Shown: positions 1-9,583, numbered from the stretch's first letter. The stretch is DNA of 64,000 bases from an uncultured Veillonella sp. (GCA_900550175.1 URQX01000001.1:67279-131278), one strand, 5' to 3'. The notes: generated by a model from the sequence alone, not told the origin. A program made the numbers and translations.

Positions 1-380
1 AGATCAATGATTATATGATTGAACGCTCTAAGACCATTATTAAAGGTGCTGCAGAAATGCATGACTGTACCTTTGAAATTACAAAACAAGGTGAAACACC
101 GGCAGGCCGTATCAGCGATGATTTAGCGCGCGAGGTGCAATCCATCATTGAACCATTGGGTATCTTTAAAGAGGTGCCATTTGATTATAGCGGCGGTGGT
201 AGTGAAGACTGTGCTTACTTCTTGAACCGTGTAATCGATCATGGTGGTCGAGCAACCTATATGGTATTAGGCTCTGCTATTAAAGCACCTCATCATAATC
301 CATTATTCGATATCGATGAAGAAGACATGTTAAATGGCATTATTGCGTTAGGTACAATTGCTACTCACTATTTAAAATAG
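1..380 (+). CDS. M20-family amidohydrolase, C-terminal part (gene begins before window)
   Basis: The reading frame is open from the first bases, so the start lies upstream of the window; the first in-frame ATG at 15 is internal. The 120-odd visible residues are the end of a metallopeptidase-like amidohydrolase of the M20/AbgB type. Support is the glycine-rich YSGGGSEDCAYF stretch followed by APHHNPLFDIDEEDM, where the HHNP histidine matches the last metal ligand of the M20 catalytic domain. Proteins of this type hydrolyse amide bonds of acylated or conjugated amino acids in the cytoplasm. The next gene, in the same direction, is another M20 hydrolase, which suggests a catabolic cluster. The exact substrate cannot be read. 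Confidence 0.75.
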   Translation, partial: INDYMIERSKTIIKGAAEMHDCTFEITKQGETPAGRISDDLAREVQSIIEPLGIFKEVPFDYSGGGSEDCAYFLNRVIDHGGRATYMVLGSAIKAPHHNPLFDIDEEDMLNGIIALGTIATHYLK

Positions 381-402
381 GACATATTGATTGAGATATT
401 GT

Positions 403-451
403 GATGCATACATCCAAACTATAGGTACATAACTATATAGATGTATGCATC
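403..451. other. 12-bp perfect inverted repeat (hairpin) between two M20 genes
   Basis: GATGCATACATC at 403-414 and its exact complement GATGTATGCATC at 440-451 enclose a 25-nt AT-rich loop. There is no U-tract after it, so it is not a normal intrinsic terminator. It could be an mRNA stabilising stem or an operator for the downstream hydrolase. Confidence 0.5.
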
Positions 452-512
452 GAACTATGTATAGTGTGCTATATATTAGATGTAATATGAGTATTAGATT
501 GTGAGGTGTTAT

Positions 513-1757
513 ATGATTCAACGAGAGCGTTTAGCTAAAGATTTTGATGCTATGGCACAATTGACTGCACCTGGTGAGGGGATTAATCGCCTAGCTTTCA
601 CCGATGCAGATTGGAAGGGGCGCCAATATATTATTGACCGCATGACTGATGCGGGACTCACCGTGGAAACTGATGGTTTCAGGAATGTTATAGGCTATAA
701 GATTGGTAAGAAACCTGAGCTACCGATTGTTATGGTTGGCTCTCATACGGACAGCGTACCTAATGGGGGCAACTATGATGGTGTTGTGGGCGTATTGTCT
801 GCTATCGAAGCGGTTCGCAGTATGACTGATGATGGTTTTGAACATGACCATACCATTGCAGTGGTGGACTTTATGTGTGAAGAGTCTAGCCGTTTTGGAG
901 CGGCTACATTGGGCAGTAAAGCTATGCGTGGTGAATTGACATTACAAGATTTACAACGCTTAGTAGATAAACAAGGTGTGTCCTTGTATGATGCGTTGAA
1001 AGGTCGTAATTTAAATCCTGATGCTATTGAGCATATGGAATATGAACGACCTGTAAAGTCTTTCACTGAAATACATATCGAACAGGGTAAGGTGCTAGAG
1101 CATGAAGCAAAACCCATCGGCGTTGTAACTGGTATTGCCGCACCAGAGCGGTTCTATGTAACCATCCGTGGCAATGCGGATCATAGTGGAGCCACACCAA
1201 TGAACTTGCGTCATGATGCGCTCTGTGGGGCGTCTAAAATCATTCTCGGTATTGAGGAGATTGCATCCATGCAAGAGGAGCCTCCAGTGGTGGGCACAGT
1301 CGGTGTTGTTGAGGTAACACCGGGCGCGATGAACGTTATCCCTGGAGCCGTTAAACTTGGTGTAGATATTCGCAGTATTTCTAAGGTGGCCCGTGATTCT
1401 GTAGTTACCCTCATTAAGGAATTTATTGATGTTATTGCAGAGAAACGAGGCTTATCCTATACGATTGAACCTATTGCACAAGATCACCCTGTGGCGATGC
1501 ATCCGGCCATGATTCGAGAAATTGAAGAGGCTGTTCAGTCTGTAGGCGTAGACTATATGACTATGCCAAGCGGTGCTGGTCATGATGCTATGCATTGGGC
1601 CGACGATGTTCCTACAGGAATGATTTTTATTCCATGCCGCGAAGGTATCAGCCATAATCCGGCTGAATTTGCGGACCTAGATGACATCGTTACGGGAGCT
1701 AAGATATTAGACACGGTGCTAAGAAAGCTTAGTTTAGAAAGTACTAAACTTAACTAG
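513..1757 (+). CDS. M20 Zn-dependent hydrolase, N-carbamoyl-L-amino-acid hydrolase / allantoate amidohydrolase type
   Basis: The 414-residue product has the hallmarks of the HyuC/AllC branch of M20 hydrolases: a metal-binding SHTDSVPNGGNYDG segment (His about 78, Asp about 89), the CEESSRFG segment with the catalytic glutamates near residue 125, TEIHIEQG in the middle, and a final SHNPAEF histidine. Enzymes of this group split a carbamoyl or ureido group from amino acids or allantoate, releasing ammonia and CO2. The ATG at 513 is chosen over the GTG at 501 because AGGTG lies 5 nt before it. Length agrees with the family (about 410). It follows an M20 gene and precedes a C4-dicarboxylate carrier, so it probably belongs to scavenging of N-conjugated organic acids or amino acids. 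Substrate uncertain. Confidence 0.8.
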   Translation: MIQRERLAKDFDAMAQLTAPGEGINRLAFTDADWKGRQYIIDRMTDAGLTVETDGFRNVIGYKIGKKPELPIVMVGSHTDSVPNGGNYDGVVGVLSAIEAVRSMTDDGFEHDHTIAVVDFMCEESSRFGAATLGSKAMRGELTLQDLQRLVDKQGVSLYDALKGRNLNPDAIEHMEYERPVKSFTEIHIEQGKVLEHEAKPIGVVTGIAAPERFYVTIRGNADHSGATPMNLRHDALCGASKIILGIEEIASMQEEPPVVGTVGVVEVTPGAMNVIPGAVKLGVDIRSISKVARDSVVTLIKEFIDVIAEKRGLSYTIEPIAQDHPVAMHPAMIREIEEAVQSVGVDYMTMPSGAGHDAMHWADDVPTGMIFIPCREGISHNPAEFADLDDIVTGAKILDTVLRKLSLESTKLN

Positions 1758-1848
1758 GTTGAGTGCGGTGTAATATTTGATGTAGATATAATTTAGTTAG
1801 ATTTGTGTTAACTACCTAAGATATCATGTTTTACGTGGTTAGAAGTGT

Positions 1849-1897
1849 GTATTCCGTAATAGAATGGCAGAGAATGCGTTCTATTTGTTGGGAATAC
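1849..1897 (+). other. stem-loop in the dcuC leader
   Basis: GTATTCC (1849-1855) pairs with GGGAATAC (1890-1897), and an inner AATAGAA pairs with TTCTATT. The stem ends about 8 nt before the GGAGAG ribosome-binding site of the next gene. It has no U-tract. A role in controlling translation or mRNA stability is possible but not shown. Confidence 0.4.
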
Positions 1898-1913
1898 CCG
1901 GATTGGAGAGATT

Positions 1914-3167
1914 ATGGTTATTGCTGGTATTGTTATCGTAGTGGCGACGTTTATTGCCATTATTAAACAGTTTGAAACACGGCTCGTTTTATTGTTGTCG
2001 GGCTTGTTAATGTGCTTTATTGGTGGGCAGCTTAGTGCTGGTACGACAGCCTTTGTAAAAGAACTTACAAATCCAGGGCTTGTACCAACCATTTGTACAG
2101 TGCTTGGTTTTAGTTATGTTATGGAGTATACAAAATGTACAGAGCATATGGTATATTTCATCTCTGCAGGCCTTAAAAAGATGACTAAAATCATCATTCC
2201 TGGTGCTGTTATTATTACGTTCTTGATCAACATTGCGTTGCCTACAGCAGCAGGCTGTGCGGCTGCAGTAGGTGCACTCTTGATTCCTGCACTTATTCGT
2301 GCTGGTGTACATCCAGCGATGGCAGGTTCTGCCATTTTCCTAGGTACTTGGGGTAGTGCATTGAGCCCAGGCCTTATGTTTAACCCGCAAGTAGCACAAC
2401 TAGCAGGTGAAGACGTAATGACCGTTATTGCGAGCTTCTCTATGCAAGCCATTATTGGTATCGTAGTAGCAGCTATCTTGCTCAATATCGTAGCTATCGT
2501 TAAGAAGGAACATACAGGATATGTATTGAACGAGGCTAACGAAGAAGAAGGTAAAGAATTTAAGGTAAATTACTTATACGCCATCATCCCAATCATTCCG
2601 CTTGTATTACTCGTACTCGGTAGTAAACAAGTAGCGGTGATCCCAGAAATTTCTGTGCCTGTGTCTATGCTCATTGGTACAGCTATCGGCATTATTGTTG
2701 TACGACCTAATGTAACAGATGCAGTTAAGAAATTCTTCCGCGGTACTGGCGATGGCATGTGTGATGTAGTCGGTCTTATGGCTGCGGCGGCAGCCTTTAC
2801 TGCGGGTATGCAGTACATTGGACTTACAAGTGCACTCATTGATGGTATGAAGAACTCTCAACAAATCGCTCAAATCGGTGCTGCCTTTGGTCCATTCTTA
2901 TTGGCAGTTATCTCTGGTTCTGGTAATGCAGCAGCCCTTGCGTTTAACGGTGCGGTAACACCTCATGCAGCAGACTTTGGATATGGTATTATGCAACTCG
3001 GCTCCATGGCCCAATTAGGTGCTGGCATCGGTCGTAGTATGAGTCCAGTAGCAGGTGCAGGTATCATCATTGCCGGCCTTGCTGGTATTAACCCTATGGA
3101 AATGGCGAAACGTAATGCTGTACCATGTATTATTGCTACCGTAGTGATTATGCTATTGTTACTATAG
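1914..3167 (+). CDS. dcuC: DcuC-family anaerobic C4-dicarboxylate transporter
   Basis: The 417-residue protein is almost entirely hydrophobic, with about a dozen membrane helices and very few charged segments. Features of the DcuC family include the LPTAAGCAAAVGALLIPAL region, GSALSPGLMFNPQVAQLAG, and the late SGSGNAAALAFNGAVTP segment. Members exchange or export succinate, fumarate and related C4-dicarboxylates across the inner membrane in anaerobes. It is somewhat shorter than the E. coli protein (about 460). GGAGAG is placed 4-5 nt before the ATG. A strong terminator follows. In a lactate/succinate-handling anaerobe this would serve succinate export or fumarate/succinate exchange; the true substrate is inferred from family only. 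Confidence 0.8.
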   Translation: MVIAGIVIVVATFIAIIKQFETRLVLLLSGLLMCFIGGQLSAGTTAFVKELTNPGLVPTICTVLGFSYVMEYTKCTEHMVYFISAGLKKMTKIIIPGAVIITFLINIALPTAAGCAAAVGALLIPALIRAGVHPAMAGSAIFLGTWGSALSPGLMFNPQVAQLAGEDVMTVIASFSMQAIIGIVVAAILLNIVAIVKKEHTGYVLNEANEEEGKEFKVNYLYAIIPIIPLVLLVLGSKQVAVIPEISVPVSMLIGTAIGIIVVRPNVTDAVKKFFRGTGDGMCDVVGLMAAAAAFTAGMQYIGLTSALIDGMKNSQQIAQIGAAFGPFLLAVISGSGNAAALAFNGAVTPHAADFGYGIMQLGSMAQLGAGIGRSMSPVAGAGIIIAGLAGINPMEMAKRNAVPCIIATVVIMLLLL

Positions 3168-3232
3168 CTCTATATGGGGTGGCTTAGTAAAAGCCTAATA
3201 ATTACTATGATTAAAGTAGTTATATAAAAGAA

Positions 3233-3272
3233 AACCCGTCATGATTCTTAAGTCATGACGGGTTCTTTTTTT
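3233..3272 (+). terminator. intrinsic terminator after dcuC
   Basis: AACCCGTCATGA pairs with TCATGACGGGTT around an 8-nt loop and is followed by CTTTTTTT. It lies between the converging dcuC-like and LysR genes. Confidence 0.9.
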
Positions 3273-3381
3273 GCATATATTAAGATATAAGGTATAAGCA
3301 AAATTTATGGATACTAAAGAAAAGAGCAATTTGTTTTTATTGCACTTTCATAATATATTATATGTATTAAAGGAATAGATG

Positions 3382-4251
3382 CTATGCTTTGGTGTTGGAC
3401 CAGGTTTTCATAAAATTATAAAATGCTTGAACTGGTTTGGACTCAAGTGCACTATGGCGGGTGTACATCCACGTATCACGAGTCATGATGTGACCATCAA
3501 GATCCTTTAAGGTTTCCTTAAATAGGTTAGGGTAATCGTTGCCACAGCTTTGGGTGAGGATGGTAAAACCAAGTCCTTGGTTAACGAGCTTCATGCATGT
3601 ATCGATATCATTTACCTCGATGGTGCGCATTGGTGGTTGTGAGTAGTGAGAATACCACCAATCATCTATGGTTTGCTGTAAATTTGGATCTGTTTGATAG
3701 TGAATATATGGCAGACGAGGTAAATCCTCTACGGAACAAGGAGTTCTGTTAAAGAAACAGAATGGTTCAGACCAAATATGTTCTTTCGACTCAGTCCAAG
3801 TGTGAGAACCGCGGATGATGGCAGCATGTAGACGACCTTCAAGAAAGTCGTGGTACAGCTTATAGCTAAGTCCCGTATACATGATGATATCGATATGAGG
3901 ATAAGCCTCTTTAAAGGTCGATAAGATATGGGGAATATGATACTTAGCGAATACATTTGAGCATCCTAGGTTTAATGTACCGCGTGGTTCACTGCCCATC
4001 GCTAATAGCTCTTGGCGCACCGAAGTGTAGGAATTGAGCAAATCTTCGGCATAGCGTACAAGGCGCTGACCTTGGTAGGTAAACTCTACACCACGAGCTT
4101 GTCGGTTGATGATGGGACAGTTAAATTCCTTTTCTAATTTTTTTATCCGTTCACTCAATGCGGGTTGTGTCATAAATAGACGACGCGCCGCATAAGTAAT
4201 ATTATTTTCCTCTGCTAAGGTTTTTAAAATTGTACAATCTTTCGTGTCCAT
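3382..4251 (-). CDS. LysR-family transcriptional regulator (YbhD-like by position)
   Basis: The 289-residue product starts with a LysR winged helix-turn-helix (residues about 1-60; motif AARRLFMTQPALSERIKKLE) followed by a periplasmic-binding-protein-like effector domain. It is transcribed away from the ybhJ-ybhH-ybhI-like operon with a shared 240-bp region. In E. coli the homologous ybhHIJ genes also have a LysR gene (ybhD) next to them, so this regulator probably activates the divergent operon in response to its substrate. A 25-bp inverted repeat at 4418-4442 in the shared region is a candidate binding site. The inducer is unknown. Confidence 0.88.
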   Translation of the reverse strand: MDTKDCTILKTLAEENNITYAARRLFMTQPALSERIKKLEKEFNCPIINRQARGVEFTYQGQRLVRYAEDLLNSYTSVRQELLAMGSEPRGTLNLGCSNVFAKYHIPHILSTFKEAYPHIDIIMYTGLSYKLYHDFLEGRLHAAIIRGSHTWTESKEHIWSEPFCFFNRTPCSVEDLPRLPYIHYQTDPNLQQTIDDWWYSHYSQPPMRTIEVNDIDTCMKLVNQGLGFTILTQSCGNDYPNLFKETLKDLDGHIMTRDTWMYTRHSALESKPVQAFYNFMKTWSNTKA

Positions 4252-4341
4252 AAACTCTCCTTTACATATGTATTATTGTACTCTATCCCATAGAGTTGGT
4301 ACAGATGAGGGGCTGCTAGTTCTATACAGATTAGATATGAC

Positions 4342-4398
4342 TAAAGACTAGGTTCAGATTAGGGATACTAGATGAATACAAATTATTAAAGACTAGGT
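4342..4398 (+). repeat. short direct repeat in the LysR/ybhJ intergenic region
   Basis: TAAAGACTAGGT occurs at 4342-4353 and again at 4387-4398, 45 bp apart (about four helical turns). The spacing is compatible with two regulator-binding sites on one DNA face, but this is inference. Confidence 0.35.
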
Positions 4399-4417
4399 AC
4401 TAGTAAGAGGAAGGGAA

Positions 4418-4442
4418 CTTTCACCAATACACATGGTGAAAG
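4418..4442. promoter_or_regulatory. inverted repeat, candidate LysR operator
   Basis: CTTTCACC (4418-4425) and GGTGAAAG (4435-4442) are perfect 8-bp arms separated by 9 bp, 52 bp before the start of the ybhJ-like gene. The size and location fit a LysR-type recognition site for the divergent regulator. Confidence 0.45.
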
Positions 4443-4494
4443 TATAGTGTTTGTAAAGGTTTACACATGCCTGAAAGTAATAAAGGAGCAAGTC

Positions 4495-6792
4495 ATGGTT
4501 GAGTTAATTTCAAATGGTGTATTTTTATATCACGGTACGGATATCGTTCCTGCAGATTCTAGTGCAGCCCTTGATCAGCAAGAAGTTTTTAATAAAGAGC
4601 GCGCCTATAAAGAAACGATGGCGTACCGTATTTTAATGGACCACCAACAACATGAAGGTGATCAAGATTTACGCATCAAATTCGATGCGTTAACATCTCA
4701 CGATATCACCTATGTTGGTATTATCCAAACAGCTATTGCCAGTGGTCTAGATAAATTCCCAATCCCTTACATTTTGACAAACTGCCATAACAGTTTAGCC
4801 GCTGTAGGGGGCACAATTAACGAAGACGACCATGTATTTGGCTTATCCGCAGTACAACGCTTCGGCGGCGTCTATGTACCTCCTCATCTTGCAGTTATTC
4901 ACCAATATATGCGTGAAACAATGGCAGGTTGCGGCAAAATGATCCTCGGTTCCGACAGCCATACTCGTTATGGTGCGCTTGGTACTATGGCGATTGGTGA
5001 AGGCGGTCCAGAGCTTGTAAAACAATTGCTCGGTCGCACCTATGATGTACAACGTCCAGAGGTTATCGCTATCTACCTCGATGGTAAACCTAAACACGGC
5101 GTAGGCCCACAAGACGTGGCTCTTGCTATTGAAAAAGCTGTATTTAAAAATGGCTTTGTAAAAAATAAAGTAATGGAATTTGTAGGCCCTGGTATTGAAC
5201 ACTTATCCATGGACTTCCGTAATGGCATCGATGTAATGACTACAGAGACTACATGCCTTACAACAATCTGGCGAACAGACAGCAATACGAAAGAGTTCTT
5301 AACACTCCATGGTCGCGGTGATGCGTACAAAGAGCTTAACCCTGGCGATGTGGCTTACTATGATGGCCTGGTAAAAGTTAATCTTGATGAAGTGGAAAGC
5401 ATGATTGCTATGCCATTCCATCCAAGCAATGTATATACCATTAAAGAGATCAATGAAGGCGGTCGCGATTTATTAGCAGAAATCGAACGCCAAGCTGTTG
5501 AACAATTAGATAATAAATCTTTGTCCTTACAATTGCCTGAAAAACACTTTGACGGTAAATTACATTTAGATCAAGGTATCATCGTAGGTTGCTCTGGTGG
5601 TTTGTATGAAAATATTATGCAAGCCGCAAATATCGTGCGTGGTAAGAGCGTAGGTTCTGGTCGTTTCGCGTTCAGCGTATATCCTTCTAGCCAACCAATT
5701 TACTTAGAACTCATGAAAAACGGTGCCCTTGTAGACTTAATGGAAGCAGGTGCTATCGTACGTACTGCTTTCTGCGGCCCATGCTTCGGTGCAGGCGATA
5801 CACCTAATAATACGGGACTCAGCGGTCGTCATGCGACACGTAACTTCCCGAACCGGGAAGGGTCTAAACCTGGCAATGGTCAAATCTCTTCTGTAGCACT
5901 TCTCGATGCTCGCTCTGTAGCAGCTACAGCTATTAATGGTGGCGCCTTAACGGCAGCAACAGATGTAGAATACGATGATGCAGTACCAGCATATCACTAC
6001 GATGATAAACCGTATCAAAGTAAAGTATACAGTGGCTTTAATGAACCTAAAAAAGATGCGGAACTCATTTACGGTCCATCCATTAAACCTTGGCCTTCTA
6101 TTAAGGCATTGACACCAAATGTATTGCTTAAAGTAGCTGCTTATATTGATGATCCTGTAACAACTACAGATGAATTGATTCCATCTGGTGAAACATCCTC
6201 CTTCCGTTCCGACCCATATGCATTGTCTGAATTTGCTTTGAGCCGCAAGGTTCCTGAATATGTAGGTCGCGCAAAAGTCGTTCGTGATTGGGAAAAATCT
6301 CGTCAAGAAGGTGACAGCGCAGCAGACTTAGTAAGCGCATACAAAGAAGTAAAACAAGCGCTTGGTCTTGGAGAAACTGTAGAAGATATGGCTACATCTA
6401 CAGCAGTTTCTAGCATGGTATATGCTAATCGCCCTGGCGATGGTTCTGCTCGTGAACAAGCAGCATCTTGCCAACGCGTATTAGGTGGCGGTGCTAATAT
6501 TGCTATTGAATATGCTACAAAACGCTATCGCAGTAATGTAATTAACTGGGGTATGTTACCGTTTGTAACTAGTGAAGAAGACTCTAAAATGATGGCAGTA
6601 GGCGACTATGTATATGTGCCAAATGTGCGTGACCAATTATTCTCCGACTCCGATGATTACAAAGCATATGTTATCAGCGGTGGTGTGAAGAAAGCAGAAA
6701 TTACATTGCATTTAGGTCACCTCAGCGATGAAGAAAAAGAGATTATCGCAGCAGGTTGTCTCATCAACTACTATGCAAATTGCAAAGCGTAA
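4495..6792 (+). CDS. ybhJ: aconitase-superfamily hydratase (YbhJ-like)
   Basis: This 765-residue protein has the aconitase fold signatures: GSDSHTRYGALG near residue 155, a cysteine in GCSGGLYEN near 365 and a CGPCFGAGD motif near 425, together forming a [4Fe-4S] cluster site. It resembles E. coli YbhJ (about 753 aa) more than citrate-cycle aconitases. Members should dehydrate/hydrate a tricarboxylate or related acid. The start at 4495 is preferred to the in-frame GTG at 4447 because AAAGGAG precedes it by 7 nt. The gene leads an operon with a PrpF-like isomerase (24 bp downstream) and a DASS permease, the same trio as ybhHIJ in E. coli. The substrate is not known for that trio; a citrate, aconitate or alkyl-citrate-like acid is inferred. 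Confidence 0.85.
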   Translation: MVELISNGVFLYHGTDIVPADSSAALDQQEVFNKERAYKETMAYRILMDHQQHEGDQDLRIKFDALTSHDITYVGIIQTAIASGLDKFPIPYILTNCHNSLAAVGGTINEDDHVFGLSAVQRFGGVYVPPHLAVIHQYMRETMAGCGKMILGSDSHTRYGALGTMAIGEGGPELVKQLLGRTYDVQRPEVIAIYLDGKPKHGVGPQDVALAIEKAVFKNGFVKNKVMEFVGPGIEHLSMDFRNGIDVMTTETTCLTTIWRTDSNTKEFLTLHGRGDAYKELNPGDVAYYDGLVKVNLDEVESMIAMPFHPSNVYTIKEINEGGRDLLAEIERQAVEQLDNKSLSLQLPEKHFDGKLHLDQGIIVGCSGGLYENIMQAANIVRGKSVGSGRFAFSVYPSSQPIYLELMKNGALVDLMEAGAIVRTAFCGPCFGAGDTPNNTGLSGRHATRNFPNREGSKPGNGQISSVALLDARSVAATAINGGALTAATDVEYDDAVPAYHYDDKPYQSKVYSGFNEPKKDAELIYGPSIKPWPSIKALTPNVLLKVAAYIDDPVTTTDELIPSGETSSFRSDPYALSEFALSRKVPEYVGRAKVVRDWEKSRQEGDSAADLVSAYKEVKQALGLGETVEDMATSTAVSSMVYANRPGDGSAREQAASCQRVLGGGANIAIEYATKRYRSNVINWGMLPFVTSEEDSKMMAVGDYVYVPNVRDQLFSDSDDYKAYVISGGVKKAEITLHLGHLSDEEKEIIAAGCLINYYANCKA

Positions 6793-6816
6793 GTGGTGAG
6801 CATAAAGGAGTAAGTT

Positions 6817-7956
6817 ATGAACGGGTATAAAGAAATTCCTGTTACTTATATGCGCGGCGGTACTAGTAAAGGGGCGTATCTGTTAAAAGATACGCTTCCA
6901 ACTGACCCAGCTGCTCGGGATCGTATGATTTTAGATTTATATGGCTCTCCCGATGCGCGTCAAATTAATGGTATCGGTGGTGCCGATCCATTGACGAGCA
7001 AGGTAGCTATCGTAAACCCTTCTGACCGCGATGATGCGGATATCGACTACACCTTTGGTTATGTCGGTATCGCTGATGCGGTGGTAGATTACGAAGGTAA
7101 CTGTGGCAATATTTCTGCTGGTGCAGGGGTATTTGCTATTATGGAAGGCTTTGTGAAAGCCGTAGAACCAGAAACCGTAGTTCGTATCTTTAACACAAAT
7201 ACAAATAAGGTTATTGAAGCGCATGTGCCAGTCCAAGATGGCAAACCAGTTATTGATGGTGATTTTGCTATCGATGGCGTACCAGGTACAGGTGCTCGTA
7301 TTACATTATATTTCTTGGAACCAGGTGGTTCTAAGACAGGTAAGTTACTACCAACAGGCAATGTACAAGACACGATTACATTGGCTGATGGACGGACAAT
7401 CCAAGTCAGTCTCGTAGATGCAGCTAATCCAGCTGTATTTGTAAAGGCTCTAGATCTTGGTTATGAAGGCACGGAATTACCGGCTTTCACAGAAACGGAT
7501 GGCGGTGTATTACTCAATACATTTGAAGATATTCGCACTACTGCGGCGGTAATGATGGGACTTGCTCCATCTAAAGAGGCTGCCAGTCCTGCAGTTCCAA
7601 AGGTATGCATGGTGTCCGCACCACAAACCTACGTGGCAAGCGATGGGCGAACTATTGAGGGGAATAGTATAGACATCGTGGCGCGTACAAAGGCACTAGC
7701 TGTAATGCATAAAGCCTATGCTGTTACAGGTGGTATTTGTACAGCTACGGCAGCGCTGATTGCGGGTACTGTGGCGAACGAAGTAGTAAGCGAACGTGCT
7801 AAAGCGACAAATCGCGTTACTTTGGCGCATCCATCAGGAAAATTTGATTTCGAAATATGCTTGACTAATGACTCTGGTTGGCATGTGGAGAAGGCGGGCG
7901 TCGCTAGAACAGCGCGACCGATCATGAAAGGCATAGCTTATGTTAAAGGAGAGTAA
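6817..7956 (+). CDS. ybhH: PrpF-family isomerase (YbhH / 4-oxalomesaconate tautomerase-like)
   Basis: The 379-residue protein begins with the PrpF-type YMRGGTSKGAYL segment (residues about 11-22) and contains NCGNISAGAGVFAI near residue 90, both typical of this diaminopimelate-epimerase-like fold. PrpF proteins move double bonds in unsaturated tricarboxylates, for example trans-aconitate-type intermediates, and usually work with an aconitase-like partner. Such a partner is encoded 24 bp upstream, and a permease starts 2 bp downstream, so the three products very likely act on one imported acid. The SD AAAGGAG precedes the ATG by 8 nt. Alternatives are GalD-type 4-oxalomesaconate tautomerase activity. 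Confidence 0.85.
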   Translation: MNGYKEIPVTYMRGGTSKGAYLLKDTLPTDPAARDRMILDLYGSPDARQINGIGGADPLTSKVAIVNPSDRDDADIDYTFGYVGIADAVVDYEGNCGNISAGAGVFAIMEGFVKAVEPETVVRIFNTNTNKVIEAHVPVQDGKPVIDGDFAIDGVPGTGARITLYFLEPGGSKTGKLLPTGNVQDTITLADGRTIQVSLVDAANPAVFVKALDLGYEGTELPAFTETDGGVLLNTFEDIRTTAAVMMGLAPSKEAASPAVPKVCMVSAPQTYVASDGRTIEGNSIDIVARTKALAVMHKAYAVTGGICTATAALIAGTVANEVVSERAKATNRVTLAHPSGKFDFEICLTNDSGWHVEKAGVARTARPIMKGIAYVKGE

Positions 7957-7958
7957 GA

Positions 7959-9380
7959 ATGAGTAAGCTACTTAAAATTGCAATTATGTTTGCCATTCCT
8001 CTGGCAATGTGGTTCATTACACCGCCAGAAGGTTTGAGCGTTGAAGCTTGGCGACTGCTAGGTTTTTATTTAATGGCTATCGTTGGTCTTGTTGTTAAAC
8101 CTTGGCCAGCACCAATTATCTTGTTATTATCTATTGCAGGTTCTGCAATTTTCTTGAATGCTACGAAAAACGTATTGTCTGGTTATGCATCTACAACAGT
8201 ATGGTTAGTATTCTCTGCGTTCTCCCTCAGTGTGGCGTTCGTAAAAACAGGTCTTGGCCGTCGTATTGCGTACCTATTGATTAAATCCTTAGGTCACACT
8301 ACATTGCGCCTTGGATATGTAACTGCTTTATTAGATCTTATTATTTCCCCAGTAACACCTTCCAACACAGCACGTTGTGGCGGTATCGTGTTCCCAATCA
8401 TGAACTCTGTAGCAAAAGCTTTGGGCTCTGAGCCTGGTGAAAGCGCTAAAAAAGCTGGTTCGTACCTCATGGTTAACACTTACATGGTGACTAAGGTAAC
8501 AAGCTTGATGTTCGCTACAGCAATGGCACCAAACTTATTGGCTGCTGACTATATGAACAAAATCCTCGGCGTAGATATCAACTGGGGCCTTTGGGCTTTA
8601 GCACTCGTAGTACCAGGTCTTGTAATGCTTCTTATTACACCTGCTTTGGTATACTACTTAGACAAACCATCTATTCAACATATCGATTCTCACGGCATTG
8701 CTGATGAAGGTTTGAAAGAACTTGGACCTATCACTGGTCGCGAGAAAGCGCTTATCGCTATCTTTATTCTTGCTTTAGTTGGTTGGGCTTTGCCTTCCAT
8801 CTTGACTCAAGGCTTTGGTATTAAATTCTCACTTGATGCAACAGCTGTAGCTATCGTAGCTATGGTGGCTGCTCTCGTGTTCGGCGTTATTAAATGGGAA
8901 GATATGCTTGAATCCAAAGGTGCTTGGAATACATTGATCTGGTTCGGTGGTATCATTGGCATGTCTAGTGCGTTGTCCAAGGTTAAATTCTTTGAATGGC
9001 TAGCTGACTTTATGGGTACACACTTCAACTTCGGCGACAACCCAATGCTGGCTCTTATTATCATCGGCGCTATCAGTATCGCTGTTCGTTACTTGTTCGC
9101 CTCTGGTAGTGCGTACGTTGTAGCTATGCTTCCAGTATTCCTTACTGTAGGTAAAGTAGCGGGTGTAAACCTAATGGCGTTGTCCTTGTTACTAGCTGCT
9201 ACAAACTCCTACGGTGGTGCGTTGACTCACTACGGCGGTGCAGCGGCTCCAATCGTATTCGGTGCTGGTTACAACACAGTTAAGAGCTGGTGGATTATCG
9301 GCGGTATCTTCGCTATCATGTGCTTCATCGTAAACCTTACAGTGGGCTACGCATGGTGGGAAATCCTCGGTATCCTATAA
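7959..9380 (+). CDS. ybhI: DASS-family anion permease (YbhI-like)
   Basis: A 473-residue inner-membrane protein of the divalent anion:Na+ symporter family. Two diagnostic short motifs are visible: SPVTPSNTARCGG near residue 130 and TNSYGGALTHYGG near residue 408, the paired SNT/TNS clamps that bind carboxylate and sodium. It resembles bacterial 2-oxoglutarate/malate or citrate translocators and E. coli YbhI. It starts 2 bp after the PrpF-like gene, so translation is probably coupled. It should import the di- or tricarboxylate processed by the two upstream enzymes. The operon ends at a strong bidirectional terminator. Confidence 0.87.
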   Translation: MSKLLKIAIMFAIPLAMWFITPPEGLSVEAWRLLGFYLMAIVGLVVKPWPAPIILLLSIAGSAIFLNATKNVLSGYASTTVWLVFSAFSLSVAFVKTGLGRRIAYLLIKSLGHTTLRLGYVTALLDLIISPVTPSNTARCGGIVFPIMNSVAKALGSEPGESAKKAGSYLMVNTYMVTKVTSLMFATAMAPNLLAADYMNKILGVDINWGLWALALVVPGLVMLLITPALVYYLDKPSIQHIDSHGIADEGLKELGPITGREKALIAIFILALVGWALPSILTQGFGIKFSLDATAVAIVAMVAALVFGVIKWEDMLESKGAWNTLIWFGGIIGMSSALSKVKFFEWLADFMGTHFNFGDNPMLALIIIGAISIAVRYLFASGSAYVVAMLPVFLTVGKVAGVNLMALSLLLAATNSYGGALTHYGGAAAPIVFGAGYNTVKSWWIIGGIFAIMCFIVNLTVGYAWWEILGIL

Positions 9381-9470
9381 TACCTAACTAGAGACAATAG
9401 TTATTCTATACATATAGAATGATCATCCCCTAGGTAGTGAAAGTTTCTAAACTTTTACAAAAAATATAAT

Positions 9471-9528
9471 AAAAGAGCTGTTTCGGAATCAGTACACACA
9501 CATCTGAGTTCTGGAGACAGCTCTTTTT
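9471..9528. terminator. bidirectional intrinsic terminator
   Basis: AAAAGAGCTGTTTC pairs with GGAGACAGCTCTTTTT. A-rich and T-rich flanks make it work in both directions, between the converging permease and MFS genes. Confidence 0.85.
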
Positions 9529-9583
9529 ATTTGTTTATATAGTTTCTTTAATGCATTTGCACTATTTTCGTTGTATTACGGCG

